Below, in pieces: positions 44,620 through 56,030 of a stretch of 64,000 nt of DNA. Positions within the stretch are counted from its first letter, which is position 1, and each line of letters opens with the position of its first letter. The stretch is from Lasiodiplodia sp. COLG20 (taxonomy: Eukaryota > Ascomycota > Dothideomycetes > Botryosphaeriales > Botryosphaeriaceae): positions 2,852,001-2,916,000 of the forward strand of contig VNWV01000004.1 of the NCBI GenBank assembly GCA_009801085.1, written 5' to 3'. The notes under the pieces were generated by a model. The model was given only the letters and a program-made list of their open reading frames with translations, was not told where the DNA came from and searched no databases. The position numbers were made by a program, and so were the translations under genes.

Positions 44620-46602
44620 TCACTCCAGAACAATGTCGTCAGCCTCCTCTTCACTCCAATCAACAGCTTCTCCAAACATAATGCCGTCAACATAGCAGTC
44701 GCCAACTAATTTAAAGCGTTCTGAACCCTCGCACTTCCTCAGAATGAGCGGCACTCTTGAGCCGTGTAAAACCACGACGGCATCTCCTGGAGTGCAAGCT
44801 TCCACGACAAGTCCAGTTTTCCCGGTAGTAGTCATCATGAACTTCCTACCCCATTGGGAATTGAAGAAAGTTCGTACATCAACAGAGTTCTTGGAGACGA
44901 CCTCATTGATTTCCAATGAATTCGCGATGTCATGTGGACAATACTTCCATTCTTGCCCATGGCTACTGGCATTCCAGATTGTTTGCACAATTCGTCCGAT
45001 ATGCAAATTTGCAAATGGATTTTCAGTTTTGAGATGTTCATATAAGTTACTGAACAGCTGCTTCAGTCGGCATTCATCGATGGATATCACCAAGGACGGA
45101 AGAACATGGCTCGAAGTAGCTTTAACATAATCGACAACCCTCCCTTTGGTTTTGAGATGCGGATCTTCGAATCCTTGGCCAGTAGTGTGGTAGACATGTT
45201 TTCTTTGCCTGCATGAGTCCCATTCCACATTTGAATTGCTGTCGCAAACAATGGAGAAGTGTCCAACAAGTTGTTTGGACCAGTCTGGTACCCATGAAAG
45301 GGGGAAGGTCTGCTCAGAGTTCAATGATCTATTGGGACCGTAGCCAGATCCCAAAATATCCAATGATTCGGTGTCTTTGATGATACATCTGGAAATCCTC
45401 AAAAACAACTTTGTCGGTGTCATCTCATCGTTGTATATGTCATGAGTTTCCAGGCTGGGGGGTTTCCAAAATCCGAGGTTTGCGATAGCCTTGTCCCTCG
45501 GGTCTGAAGCTTTCAGGTGGCGGCCGACCGAGGATAAGAGCTGGCAAAAGGAGAGACCTTGGTCCTTGGTTGTTTTCAACAAGTGGCGTCGCGACCATAT
45601 CTCCCGGCCTTGCCAATGGCGAATTAATACTCTCATCTCGGGATGTTTCACAAGACGCATTGCCGTAGAAAATATGGTGTCCCATGAAAAGGACTTCCGG
45701 CCCACAAACAGTAGAATTTTGCTCGCCAAAGCAGACTCCTGGAGGATCCACACCCGCATGAACCAAGGGCCAAAGAACTGCTGCATCGCAAGTAGCCGTC
45801 GTGCAGGCAATTCACTTTTGGCGTCATCGTTCAAAGAGTCGACGGCTTGGAAGAACTTTTCCTGGCTCGCTTCCGTGCCATCCTCGCGATATTCGAGAAT
45901 CTCTAAAAATGGCAATACCTGCTCTGTCTCCGGTCCAAGCCAAGCAAGCACCCTTTGTGCAGCTCCAAATATCTCCCCCATGAGGGAGACCTGGTGTCCA
46001 CGTTCGGTGGCATCTTGTTGGTTGATGCAAATCTGGTCAATCCAGATGTAGCTCGTGCCAAGGTGGACAGGTAGGTGACGGATAGCTTGGTGTAAGCTCT
46101 CCGTTAATGGTATAGAACCGGATTCATCGGCGAGGTACAGTTTGTGCGGTTGATTGGGGTCTCCCCACACATAAGATAGTGCTTCGAAAGGTGGGAGGTC
46201 GTCAAGGCTTCTTTCAACGATTGTGAAGCTGGAATCCTCTACGTGAAGAAGCCGGATGTTCCGTTTCTGAGCCAGTTCTGTGTACTGATAGATGTGATCT
46301 CGGCGGCTGATATAGGCCTCGTAGAGTGAAAACACGGTATTTGCTGATATCCGGTACGTGGATATGGAGGTTGTTCGAACAACGTGGCTCGTGGTGAGTC
46401 TGTGTCGAACACCAAAGGTATTGCTGAACGCCGAGTAAGAGCTGTGTTCGCTGCACGGAGTGGGTGAGAATCCTCTGACGCTAAACTTTTTCGGTGGGAC
46501 TTTGCATTCACCAATGAAATGAAACGAATTGACTGCAATTTTTTTTTTTTTGCAATAAAAATCCCCGCGAAGATCTTTACGCAGACGGAGCAGTATGAAC
46601 AT
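44620..46602 (-). CDS. HET-domain (heterokaryon incompatibility) protein
   Basis: A 660-residue frame with a complete HET domain at about residues 105-260: LPPFEALSYVWGD, then YIWIDQICINQQD and GEIFGAAQRVLAWLG. These three blocks define the family, whose members trigger cell death when unlike fungal individuals fuse. The C-terminal ~400 residues have the usual helical HET extension and end in a motif also seen in the partial HET gene at 62335 (GDAVVVLHGSRVPLILR, then GDCYVDGIMFGEAVD). The first 100 residues look atypical. They contain a Lys run from a T-run in the plus strand, and a CAG acceptor lies next to it. The true start may therefore be a separate exon. No partner domain (NACHT, ankyrin) is attached. 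Confidence 0.88.
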   Translation of the reverse strand: MFILLRLRKDLRGDFYCKKKKIAVNSFHFIGECKVPPKKFSVRGFSPTPCSEHSSYSAFSNTFGVRHRLTTSHVVRTTSISTYRISANTVFSLYEAYISRRDHIYQYTELAQKRNIRLLHVEDSSFTIVERSLDDLPPFEALSYVWGDPNQPHKLYLADESGSIPLTESLHQAIRHLPVHLGTSYIWIDQICINQQDATERGHQVSLMGEIFGAAQRVLAWLGPETEQVLPFLEILEYREDGTEASQEKFFQAVDSLNDDAKSELPARRLLAMQQFFGPWFMRVWILQESALASKILLFVGRKSFSWDTIFSTAMRLVKHPEMRVLIRHWQGREIWSRRHLLKTTKDQGLSFCQLLSSVGRHLKASDPRDKAIANLGFWKPPSLETHDIYNDEMTPTKLFLRISRCIIKDTESLDILGSGYGPNRSLNSEQTFPLSWVPDWSKQLVGHFSIVCDSNSNVEWDSCRQRKHVYHTTGQGFEDPHLKTKGRVVDYVKATSSHVLPSLVISIDECRLKQLFSNLYEHLKTENPFANLHIGRIVQTIWNASSHGQEWKYCPHDIANSLEINEVVSKNSVDVRTFFNSQWGRKFMMTTTGKTGLVVEACTPGDAVVVLHGSRVPLILRKCEGSERFKLVGDCYVDGIMFGEAVDWSEEEADDIVLE

Positions 46603-46831
46603 ATGCCTGTTAAGAAAAGAAAATGTATTTTCTGGCGTCTATGCTCTATGAATTGACAAGTTGTACTAGCTGATCTGCACATTGCTTCTGGCAAATCGAC
46701 ATAACCCGGACATGGGCAGAGCATTTGAAGGTGACAGCCTACAGAAGTGTGGTCGGGATAGCACTATTTGTGGCCCGGCTATAGTTTTTGGGGTAGGTAT
46801 GCTGGAAAAAGAGGAGTCGTGATTGCTTCGC

Positions 46832-47785
46832 TCAAGGCAAAGTGTAGCCGCCATCGATAACAAGATTTGCGCCGGTCTGCATAATGGGTAAGCAAGTTTC
46901 CTGAGATACCGTGGGGATTTGATCTTACCATGTAAGTGCTTGCGTTGCTAGCCAAGAAGACATAGGCGCCCTTCAGCTCCTGTGCATCCGCCATTCTGTG
47001 GCCGGGGATCATCTCGAACCACTTGTTCCTTCTCTCCGGCGGGTGCACCAAAAGGACTGGCGAAGTGTCAGTTTAAACGCAGCAAATTCCATATATAATA
47101 GGCACTCACTCTCGGTATCAATGAATCCCGGGCTCACGCAGTTCACCCTCGCGAAGTCCACCCACTCGACAGCCAAACTCTTCGCCAAGTGCACAACAGC
47201 CGCCTTGCTCGCATTGTACGCAGCCTGGGTCTGCGGAATGTTCACCAGAATAGCGCTGACGCTAGCCGTGAAAATGATGTTGCCAGCCCAGTTCTTATCC
47301 TCCTTCCCGCTCTCCTTGACGCGCTTGAAGATGTTCGCGGCGGCCTGCGCCGTGTACATAGCGCCATCCAAGTTCACGCCCATCAGCTTGCGCCACTTAT
47401 CCTCGCCGACCTCCTCAGCAGGCGTGATATCAGCGACGCCCGCGTTCGCAATGACGACGTCCAGGCGGCCGAAGTCCTTCTCGATCTGGTTCAGGGTGGC
47501 GGTGATGGAGGCCTTGTCCTGGACGGAGGACTGGTAGGCGCGCACGTTGGTGGCGGCGGCGCCGGCCTGGCTGTGAGTGGCGATGTCCTGCGCGATGGAG
47601 GCGGCCTCGGCGTCCGGGGTGGACGAGTAGATGACGGCGACGCCCTGGGCGCCGGCTTCGACGAGAGCGTGGGCGACGGCCAGGCCGATGCCGCGCACGC
47701 CGCCCGTCACGGCGGCGACCTTGCCGGCGAGGGAGAAGTGCGAGAGCACGGGGGAGGCGGCGTTTGGGTGCTTGGGCATCACCAT
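46832..47785 (-). CDS. Short-chain dehydrogenase, sorbose/polyol reductase-like
   Basis: Predicted exons are 47785-47110, 47056-46929 and 46876-46832, giving 282 residues, a classical SDR length. The coenzyme motif is TGGVRGIG near residue 30. NAG follows, then the catalytic Ser in TASVSA and the YNASK motif with catalytic Tyr and Lys. The end IDGGYTLP is typical of the family branch that includes fungal L-xylulose, sorbose and mannitol reductases (NADPH-dependent). The last 15 codons lie on a tiny third exon. Its neighbours are a divergent xylitol-type dehydrogenase, a sugar transporter and a regulator. I infer a keto-sugar to polyol step. The exact substrate is unknown. Confidence 0.88.
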
Positions 47786-48451
47786 CTTGGCGGTATTTTG
47801 GGGGGAGTTGGTGGAGAGTGGATGAGAAGGGAATTGGAAGCAAGGTGCAAATTGCGGAGGAGAATTGAAGCAACAGAAGATGCAGATGTTGAAGTAAACA
47901 ATCAATTGGCAAGAGGAAGAAAATAAAATAGAAGAGTGTACCCAGGCGGATACCTCCGGCCGTCAAAGGGAAAAAATTAAAACGTAAAAAGAGAGCAATG
48001 CCTGCACTACCGGGCGACGGTCGACCTGGCCGAAGTCGACGTGGGGCTTCGTGAGGCGCGCATCGGAGGTGTTGAGCGTCAGGCCATTACCCCGCCTTCC
48101 TGGGGTGTGGCCAACGGTCGACGATCCCCCGCTCCTGGGCGCGTGCTTTCTCCCAACCCGGTTGCTCGTCGCCTGCGTTTGCCCCTTCTTGCTCGCCGGT
48201 TGGGTTGCCCCTGCCGCTATCCCCAGTCGGAGCTCTCTGCCCCGCCATGACGCGGGCGCGGTAGTCCGATGCATTTGGACTTTTCATCAAGAGCTCCAGA
48301 GCTGTCGCCTCGACCAAACAATTCATTTGGCGATCACAAAAAAACACCAAAAGTTTGAGTTGAAGCTTGAAAGGCTGTCAAGAATCGAAATACCCAACCA
48401 TCAAACGGACCCCGGAGAGTGCTGCAAGCACATCCATACAGCTGCACCAAA
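47786..48451. promoter_or_regulatory. Divergent promoter of the two sugar dehydrogenase genes
   Basis: The SDR and the xylitol-type dehydrogenase start codons are 666 bases apart, back to back, so a shared control region is likely. Matches to the carbon-repressor core SYGGRG occur at 48090-48095, 48100-48105, 48127-48132 and 48221-48226. That is only slightly more than chance in GC-rich DNA. Two CGG/CCG inverted triplets, spaced 6 (47947-47958) and 9 bases (48018-48032), could be Zn2Cys6 regulator sites. Confidence 0.4.
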
Positions 48452-49698
48452 ATGGCGACAACAGTAGACACCAGCAAGATGACGGTAGGACCGCCTCTCA
48501 AGACCCCCCCAAAACCAGAAGCTGACCAACACTCCCCCCAGAACCCAGCCTTCGTCCTCCAGGCCATCAAATCCGTGCACATCGAAGACCGGCCCGTCCC
48601 CGCGCTGCGCGACCCAGCGCACGACGTGCTGGTCCACGTCGCGCAAACGGGCATCTGCGGCTCAGACGTGCACTACTGGCAACGGGGCCGCATCGGCGAC
48701 TTCGTCCTCACGTCCCCCATCATCCTCGGCCACGAATCCTCCGGCGTCGTGACGTCGACCATCGGCAGCGCGGTGACGCACCTCAAGCCGGGCGACCGGG
48801 TGGCCATCGAACCGGGCGTGCCGTGCCGACGCTGCGACTACTGCCGGGCGGGCGACTACAACTTCTGCGCCGACACGGTGTTCGCGGCGACGCCGCCGTG
48901 GGACGGCACGCTGGCCAAGTACTACAGCGTGGCGGCCGACTACTGCTACAAGGTGCCCGACCACGTCGACATGGAGGAGGCGGCGCTGGTCGAGCCGGTG
49001 GCGGTGGCGGTGCAGGTGTGCAAGACGGCCGGGTCGCTGGCCAACAAGAAGGTGCTGGTCTTCGGCTGCGGGCCCATCGGCGTGCTGTGCCAGGCCGTCG
49101 CAAAGGCCTACGGCGCCGCCGCCGTCTACGGCGTCGACATTTCGCAGTCGCGCTTGGATTTCGCCCGCGAGTTTGCCGGCAGCGACGACACCATCTTGAA
49201 CCCGAAGGTGGACAAGGAGGGCGCCGAGCCGGTTGAGAAGGCTGAGATCGCGGCGGGCATTCTGAAGGAGAAGTTGGGGCTGGGGCTGGGTGCCGATGTG
49301 GTGTTGGAGTGCACGGGGGCCGAGCCGTGCATTCAGGCTGGCGTCTTCGCTGCCAAGTGCGGTGGCACGTACGTCCAGACTGGCATGGGCAAGGAGGTGA
49401 GTTACTGCAATGCTCCTGTGGAGGCAAAAATCGATGCTAACGGGCACAGAACGTGACGTTCCCCATCACTACGGCTTGCATCCGCGGCCTGCACATCAAG
49501 GGCTCTATCAGATATACGGCTGGATGCTACCCGGCAGCTGTCGACCTCGTCGCCTCTGGTAAGGTGCAAGTGAAGAAGCTGGTGACAAACCGCTTCAAGT
49601 TCGAGGAGTCGGAGAAGGCGTTTGAGCTGGTCAAGGCGGCCAAGGAGGGAGTGTTCAAAGTAGTAATTGCCGGTGTTGAGCAGCCGCTGCTTGGATAG
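48452..49698 (+). CDS. Zinc-dependent xylitol/sorbitol dehydrogenase
   Basis: Predicted exons are 48452-49396 and 49450-49698, giving 397 residues. The enzyme is a medium-chain dehydrogenase of the polyol group, converting xylitol to D-xylulose or sorbitol to fructose with NAD+. CGSDVHYW holds the first catalytic zinc Cys, and GHES the His and Glu. The structural zinc Cys lie in CRRCDYCRAGDYNFC. The coenzyme motif is GCGPIG with VDIS, whose Asp favours NAD+. FAATPPWDGTLAKYY is typical of fungal xylitol dehydrogenases. The protein is about 35 residues longer than usual at the N-terminus, which is Pro-rich; a start at a later Met is possible. L-arabinitol 4-dehydrogenase is a close alternative. 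Confidence 0.92.
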
Positions 49699-50904
49699 GT
49701 CAAAAGTTGTCAAAAAGCCTGAAGATACCTTGAATCAATGAGTACGCGTATGTTACCTCACCATGCCCCGATGTTTCTGGCTGTTGCGTGATGCAAGTGA
49801 TGAATCGAGATGCCCTCCGCTCCAGCTCCACCGACGATGATGGAAGACTGTGTGCAAACCTGCTTCGCGCAACCCAGCAGCCCCCCGACATTTCCCGATC
49901 ACCCTCATCTCTTTCGACGGGACATCAGCTAATAGTGACCCCTCTCCGTCCTCGCAACATCGCAAACAGTCGACCCTCCATCATGCCATGGGCGAGCGAC
50001 CATGTTCCGAGAGTCGGTCGCATCGCCCCGTCCCGGCATCGGTGCAGCCGCCGAATCGGCACTTAAGCGCAGCCCAAGGCACTTTCTCCCACCCGCGCAG
50101 CGGGAACTAACAAGGAACTGGGGCGAGAGGCGCCCGTCCCGTCGAGCTACCAACCCAGCAACCCATTGGTCCTTCCCGCCGCCCCAACCCCACACGCGTT
50201 TCGTATATCCGGGCGGGCGCCTTAGCACCCGGACGCCGCCGCCCCCGCAACCCGCATCGGCCGCACTCCGGCATTTCTTCTCCGCATGCAATGCAACCGG
50301 ACGACAGTCGCCCCAAAGAATTGCCGCTCCTGGCGAGGGCGGCCGTCGGGGCGCTGCGAGATCGACTGCTGCCGGTGCCAGGGCGTGCGTCATTGCAGCC
50401 AATGCCACGCGGACGAAGGAGCCCCCATGGGGTAACTCGGCGCCGACTGGGTGACGTCCGGATCTGCCGCCATCGTCTGGGGATAGCGTGTGGGGGAGGA
50501 AAGGTAGCGTGATGGCATGATCCGCGTGCGGCATACCACATACACGATTCCGTTGTAGGAGCTTGAGTTTCTTGGAAGGATCCTGAATTGGACGAACACG
50601 GGATGGGGTTTCGGAACGTCTAGGAGATTCTACTCAGTTTGCGTTTGGGCTGATTTCTTGGAGGAGAAAGGGCTGACCAGGTTCCGAAGCTTGACGCGGC
50701 TCATGGACGCGGCTTGGGTTTGTCGAAGGAGCTATATAGTTGCAGCTATGCCCCTGTTCCTTGGTGCCGCACATAAGCATCTCCCTGGACGATTTGCAGA
50801 TTTCCAGGTGCCATTGATATATCACCCTTTCTCCGATCGAGAGGGCGATCCAACGCTGTCTTCAGACCCCGCGTGCAGCAGTCCTCCACCGTCTCGCCAC
50901 AGCC
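49699..50904. other. Intergenic region upstream of the sugar transporter
   Basis: About 1.2 kb, GC-rich, with overlapping short frames on both strands that resemble no family. A TATATA stretch at 50733-50738 lies 167 bases before the transporter ATG and may be its TATA box. Confidence 0.5.
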
Positions 50905-52593
50905 ATGAGGGACGAAGACATCGTCGGCGCCACCCTGGCAGAGGTCCTGCCCAAGACGTCCAAGTACTGGTTCCAACAGTCCCATCTCCTTCGTTTGAAC
51001 TTGATCCTCCTGGTCCCACTGCTCTCCTCGGCAGTAGCTGGATATGATGGTGAGTTGCCCCCCCTGCTTCCAACCTCGGCCACAGCGGAGACTGACGCCC
51101 CAAACCCAAGGCTCTCTCATGAACGGCCTCCAATCCCTCAAGCAGTGGAAGACGTACTTCAACGAGCCCGAAGGCGCCCTCCTCGGCACCGTCAACGCCG
51201 CGCAATCCATCGGCTCGGTGCTGGTGCTGCCCATCGTCGGCGTCAGCAGCGACGCCTTCGGGCGCAAGCGGGTGCTGATCGCCGGTCTCCTCGGCGTCAT
51301 CGTCGCGACCATCATCCAGGCGACGTCGACGACGCTGGCGCAGTTCATCGTCAGCCGGCTGGTCGTGGGCGCGGCGGGCATGTTCGTCGTGCAGCCGGCG
51401 CCGCTCCTCATCGCCGAGCTGGCCTACCCGACGCACCGCGGCAAGTACACCAGCGCCTACTGGACCATGTACTACCTGGGCGCCATCCTGGCCAGCTGGA
51501 CCACCTTCGGCACCGAGGCCTACGACGGCAGCATGTCGTGGCGCATTCCCACCATCCTGCAGGCCGGCTACCCGCTCGTCCAGCTCTGCTTCATCTACTG
51601 GCTGCCCGAGTCGCCCAGGTAAGTGACCCTACCCCTGAACGTTAGGCCCACTCACGACGAATCAGCCCCCCTCCCCTCTGACGCATGAAACCTCACAGGT
51701 GGCTCATTGCCAAAGAACGCACGGCCGAAGCCCAGGACATCCTCGTCAAGTACCACGCAGCTGGCGACGTCTCGAGCCCGCTCGTGCAGCGCGAAGTGAC
51801 CGAGATAGCCGAAGCCATCCGCCTCGAGCAGACGTCCAACGGCACGACCTGGGGCACGCTCGTCGCGACCCCCGGCAACCGCAAGCGCCTCTTCATCTCC
51901 GTGTGCCTGGGCGTCTTCGCGCAGTGGAACGGCATCGGCGTCGTGTCGTACTACCTGACGCTGGTGCTCGACACCATCGGCATCACCGACTCGTTCGACC
52001 AGACGCTCATCAACGGCCTGCTGCAGATCTTCAACTTCGCCGCGGCGCTGTCCGCCGCCATCCTCGTCGACCGCCTCGGCCGCCGCCCGCTCTTCATCTG
52101 GTCCGGCGTCGGCATGCTCGTCTCGTACATCGTGTGGACCGCCTGCTCCGCCGTCAACAACGACTCGGGCAACAAGCCCGCCGGCATCGTCGTCGTCGTC
52201 TGCCTGTTCGCCTTCTACTTCCACTACGACATCGCCTACACGCCGCTGCTCATGTCCTACCCCACCGAGCTGTGGCCCTACAGCCTGCGCAGCAAGGGCA
52301 TCAGCTGCGAGCTGCTGTCCATCTACATCTCGCTGGTCATCGCCGCCTTCGTGAACCCCATCGGCATGGAGAACATCGGGTGGAGGTATTACATCGTCTT
52401 CTGCTGCTTCCTGACCGTGTTTCTGGGCGTCACCTACGTCTTCTTCCCGGAGACCAAGGGCCGGAGCCTGGAAGAGGTGGCCGAGCTGTTTGACGGGCCG
52501 GGCGCGGTGCCGAACGTGCAGAAGATCGAGAAGAAGGATTCGCAGGCGGCGAAGGCCTCCGGGGCGCATACCGAGCACATCGAGATAGCGTGA
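50905..52593 (+). CDS. MFS sugar transporter (sugar porter family)
   Basis: Predicted exons are 50905-51049, 51111-51618 and 51699-52593, giving 515 residues and about twelve membrane spans. Sugar-porter marks in order are GYDGSLMNG in helix 1, DAFGRKR in loop 2-3, RGKYTS after helix 4, PESPRWL at the end of the first half, DRLGRRP in loop 8-9 and FPETKGRSLEEV after helix 12. The sequence resembles fungal lactose-permease-like and hexose/pentose porters. It should import the sugar or polyol used by the adjoining dehydrogenases by proton symport at the plasma membrane. It converges on the Gal4-like regulator. The substrate cannot be fixed from sequence. Confidence 0.92.
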
Positions 52594-52726
52594 TCGGCTT
52601 GCCGGGCGGAGGGATCAAACAGAGAGTAGACAGTAAAGGGTGGTGTATTTCCATTCCAGTAATTACATTGTTTTCCGATCTTGGTATTTTCTTGCAGCCT
52701 TCAATCAGGCAACAGTGGTGGTATCA

Positions 52727-55155
52727 TCATGTCCATTGAAAATCAGTCGCCGTGTCAGCCGACGGCTCGCCCATGGCAGGATCAGCGAAGTCTCCAAGAA
52801 GATCGGTCCAAGCTCCGTCTTGCATGACGAGGTCGATCTCGTTCGTGTTGCTCGGCCACATCATGGGGTAGATGGAATTTATTTGGGTCTGTGGAGATTC
52901 TCGCGTGGGTGACCCGGGGAACACGACGGTGGGAGCGTCGGTATCGGATCCAGGACTCTGCATGAAAGGGCCGCATAAACGGATGATGACATCGTAGCAA
53001 TCCTGTGCGCTGGGGTTGGTAGCTTTCATCGCGCGGAAGACACGAAGAACGGTTTGCAACTGCTCGACCCATTCCAGAGCGCTCGGTGAGGTGGGCTCGT
53101 TACGAAGGCAGACGCAAGGAATAAGCGAAGCTTGAAATAAGAAATATCTAATCGTTTGTTAGCGATTGCCATGTGTAGGAGAAGGTGTCACTCACAGGGC
53201 ATACCAAGCTCCAACGCGGGTATGGGTGTTCTGCGACCAGAATTTCTCGATAGTAGAGATGGTTGATCTTGCCTCCGTTAGGCAGCGGCTGTACGCTGTT
53301 GCCTCCTCGGGCGATGGTTCCTTATCTTGAGGCTTTGACTGTGCAAGCAAAGCCCTTCGGATGACATATGGCCGGTACATGATGATCCGGAAATTGTAAA
53401 CACGCCACCACATGATTCTGTGTGAAAGGCGGAATCTCTCTGGGAGTTGAGCCTGCTCAAGATACCATGGGGGCACGGATGATATCCATCCTCCGATGTG
53501 CAGGTCATCCAGACGGAGTAACTCTGCTGCAGAAGGTGCCGGCGCCAGTATTACCCGCGAATATATTTGGTTGGTCGCCAAGTGGAACTTTGACTGTAAA
53601 ATGACAGAGCTATAGTGGGTGACGTTGTCGGCCTCAGGTGGCAGATCGCGGGACATGTTGGTGAGATACTATGTGTAGACCATCAGAACCAAAGCTACGC
53701 GCAAATAGCAGATTTGACTCACTCTGTCAATGATGTTAAGGGGAAGTGAAACGTCGACGCCGATTTGCGGCCAGGTCAACGGGCGACCAAAGGTAATGTG
53801 AGCACCGATGCTGAAGACGAACAAACACCACCACACTCTTCTGCGGCTTTCCATCTCAATGGGTGGGATGTTCCAGCCCCGGAACTCTTTATGCAGTCCC
53901 AATCCCATAGCCATGTGCAGCGCCAGGCCGAGGTAGTTGTATCCACTGTTTGGTTTGCCCATCTTTTGCAGGTAATTGTGCATAAGACCAAGACACTGGA
54001 CAAGCGTCAGGTTTCCTGTCTCCAGGCTATGAATCGAGATGTTTGATTTAGCAGCATTGAACAGTGTCTTGTGGACGGAAACGGGAATTTCGGCATTTGT
54101 GTAAGCGCCGATAGTAGCAATCATGTAGGCCAGGGCATTCCAGCTAGACCCGTTAGGGCGAGGGATAACCTGCGCATATTGAGCCCTGAAGGTTGGCTCA
54201 TGGACCAAGGGGTAGCTCAGATGGAACAGCCTGAAATACGAATCGATCATGGCATCCAAGTCGATGTCTCTGATTTTGAGCTTGGTCCAAAGAGGAGTTG
54301 GAACCCAGGCCTCGGACGGAGAAGGAACATCCAAGGCTGCCCCTGATACCGAAAAGTGTCTCCTGTGGCTGTCTCGAGGGCCTTTGCGGTGCTCAGCGCC
54401 TGGAAGAAGAAGGCGCAACATGGCAGCGCCAGAGGTATTTCCGAGATAGCCTGACTCTCCATCCTCGACAGTCAGAGACGCCATGCCATCGACGACTCGC
54501 TCGTCTTCTCCGTCGTTATTTGTCTGCGTCTCACTGTCCTCGACGAGCGATTCCGGAGTCTGCTCGTCCCAGCTGAAATCTGCCGAGAAAATCGGTGGCG
54601 CTTCGAGAGTGGCACCTGGCTCTGCCTCGGCTCCAGGCCCCTCTCCTCCAAATATGCCGGCCGTGTGGCCTTCGCCTACATGCTGGGCAAAGTTTTCGGG
54701 TGGTGCTGACGGGCCGGTTGGAGCATCGGAAGTGGCTACGGCGGGGAGAGCTGCGGCTTCAGGCTGAACATGCAGAGCAGGCGTAGGAGGATTGGCATCG
54801 GGAGCGGATTCAAGGCTGGGCAGACTTCTCAGTCGCTGCTCCGCAAGCTGGGCGCGTCGCTCCGCCTCCCTTGCGCGGATCTCGGTGATGCGCAGGCGTT
54901 CTTCGACCTCGGTCAGGTACCTGCGCCACTGATCAGCACCATCGTCTTGTTTCAGCGACAGGCGGCTCACCTCCTAGTCAAGGGCGTCTTGCTGTGTTTC
55001 TCGTACAGGCAGTGACGCCTGTTCTTGGAGCAGGGCCCACATTGCGGGAGAGTTTTGTCGCAGCGGGCCTTCCTCCGCTTACACTCGTTGCAGGCCTGCT
55101 CGCCAACCAGGTTGTCGAGCCTCAGGATGGACGACTGCCCATTGTCTTGTTGCAT
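52727..55155 (-). CDS. Gal4-like Zn2Cys6 transcription factor
   Basis: Predicted exons are 55155-54971, 54920-53723, 53668-53196 and 53147-52727, giving 758 residues. The binuclear zinc cluster uses Cys 22, 25, 32, 39, 42 and 49. Its spacing C-x2-C-x6-C-x6-C-x2-C-x6-C and linker KTPLTRRYLTEVEERL match Gal4/Lac9 closely, including the start of the coiled coil. The Gal4-like linker is formed only when the first 50-base intron is spliced at GCGCAG. The fungal-specific middle homology region is at about residues 235-420 (DSYFRLFHLSYPLVHEPTF). It lies tail-to-tail with the transporter and is the likely pathway regulator of the sugar/polyol cluster. It is predicted to bind CGG-N-CCG sites as a dimer. 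Confidence 0.92.
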
Positions 55156-56030
55156 TGCTCCCGGCCGCTGGCATTCTTTCGACGTGGTGTGGTGAATGCC
55201 GTGACCGGTCTGGGCCCCGCATCGACATCAGCGCGCATCGGAGTTCTTATCGCCACGTGAGCGCGCGTCGCATTTCCCAAATAGGAAACTCCGACTTTTG
55301 AGGCTTTACAAAGACTCGACCATTGCTCACGTCAATCTTAACATTTTATAGTATCTCTCTGAGCCGACAGATTGACGGACGCATACCGCCATGTATCCGG
55401 ATACAAGAAAGCAGGAACTCCCACGTACTGCTAGCCCTGGGCTTATTCACAGGCTGCATGAAATTATGCCAAACATGTTCTAGCATCCCGCTTGGAAGAC
55501 TTGCACCAATGGAAAGTTGACGTTTCCATGCTGCGGCTCGGTGCGAAATCTATAGTGGACCAATGCGTCATATAAAACTGCATCTCAATCTTCAACCCTC
55601 GCTTTTATCACCTGTTTCAAGGCAAGGTTCCATCCCTGGATGCTGCATGACGGCGTCCAAGGCCAGATATCCGTTGTCTGGAACTGTAAGGCGTAGGGCG
55701 GAAATCGCGTCCGATCACTCCCTTAAAGCATTGCCAAGTCGGCTTCTGAACCAGTGGCTCGCCTGACGGGCATCATCTACCCCTGTTCTTTTCCTGCAGA
55801 CCCAAATATTTTCGCTGCAAGTCGTACGCAGTCGTAGGCTCCTAATCAAAGCAGCGCAGTCTCACTCTCCAAAATTCATCTCAAACCATGTTTCCATTGT
55901 TTAGCTGCTTCACACTGTTTGAATCCTTAGTCATGTAATACGAGCCCCATCGCCCAAGAATATATGGCGGGCACTGTGGTGGCAGTTGCGTCGCACCAAG
56001 CCTTTCCGCTATTCACTCGTTTTCGACGTC
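55156..56030. other. Intergenic region upstream of the regulator and the secreted protein gene
   Basis: Divergent promoter space. No gene is seen. TATATGG at 55961-55967 lies 70 bases before the ATG at 56031. Confidence 0.5.

Noticed and set aside
48662..49447. Minus-strand open frame of 261 codons
   Set aside because: Antisense shadow of the xylitol dehydrogenase exon.
44620..55155. Secondary-metabolite gene cluster
   Set aside because: Although a SDR, a transporter and a Zn2Cys6 regulator occur together, there is no polyketide, peptide or terpene synthase in the window. The enzymes point to sugar/polyol metabolism.
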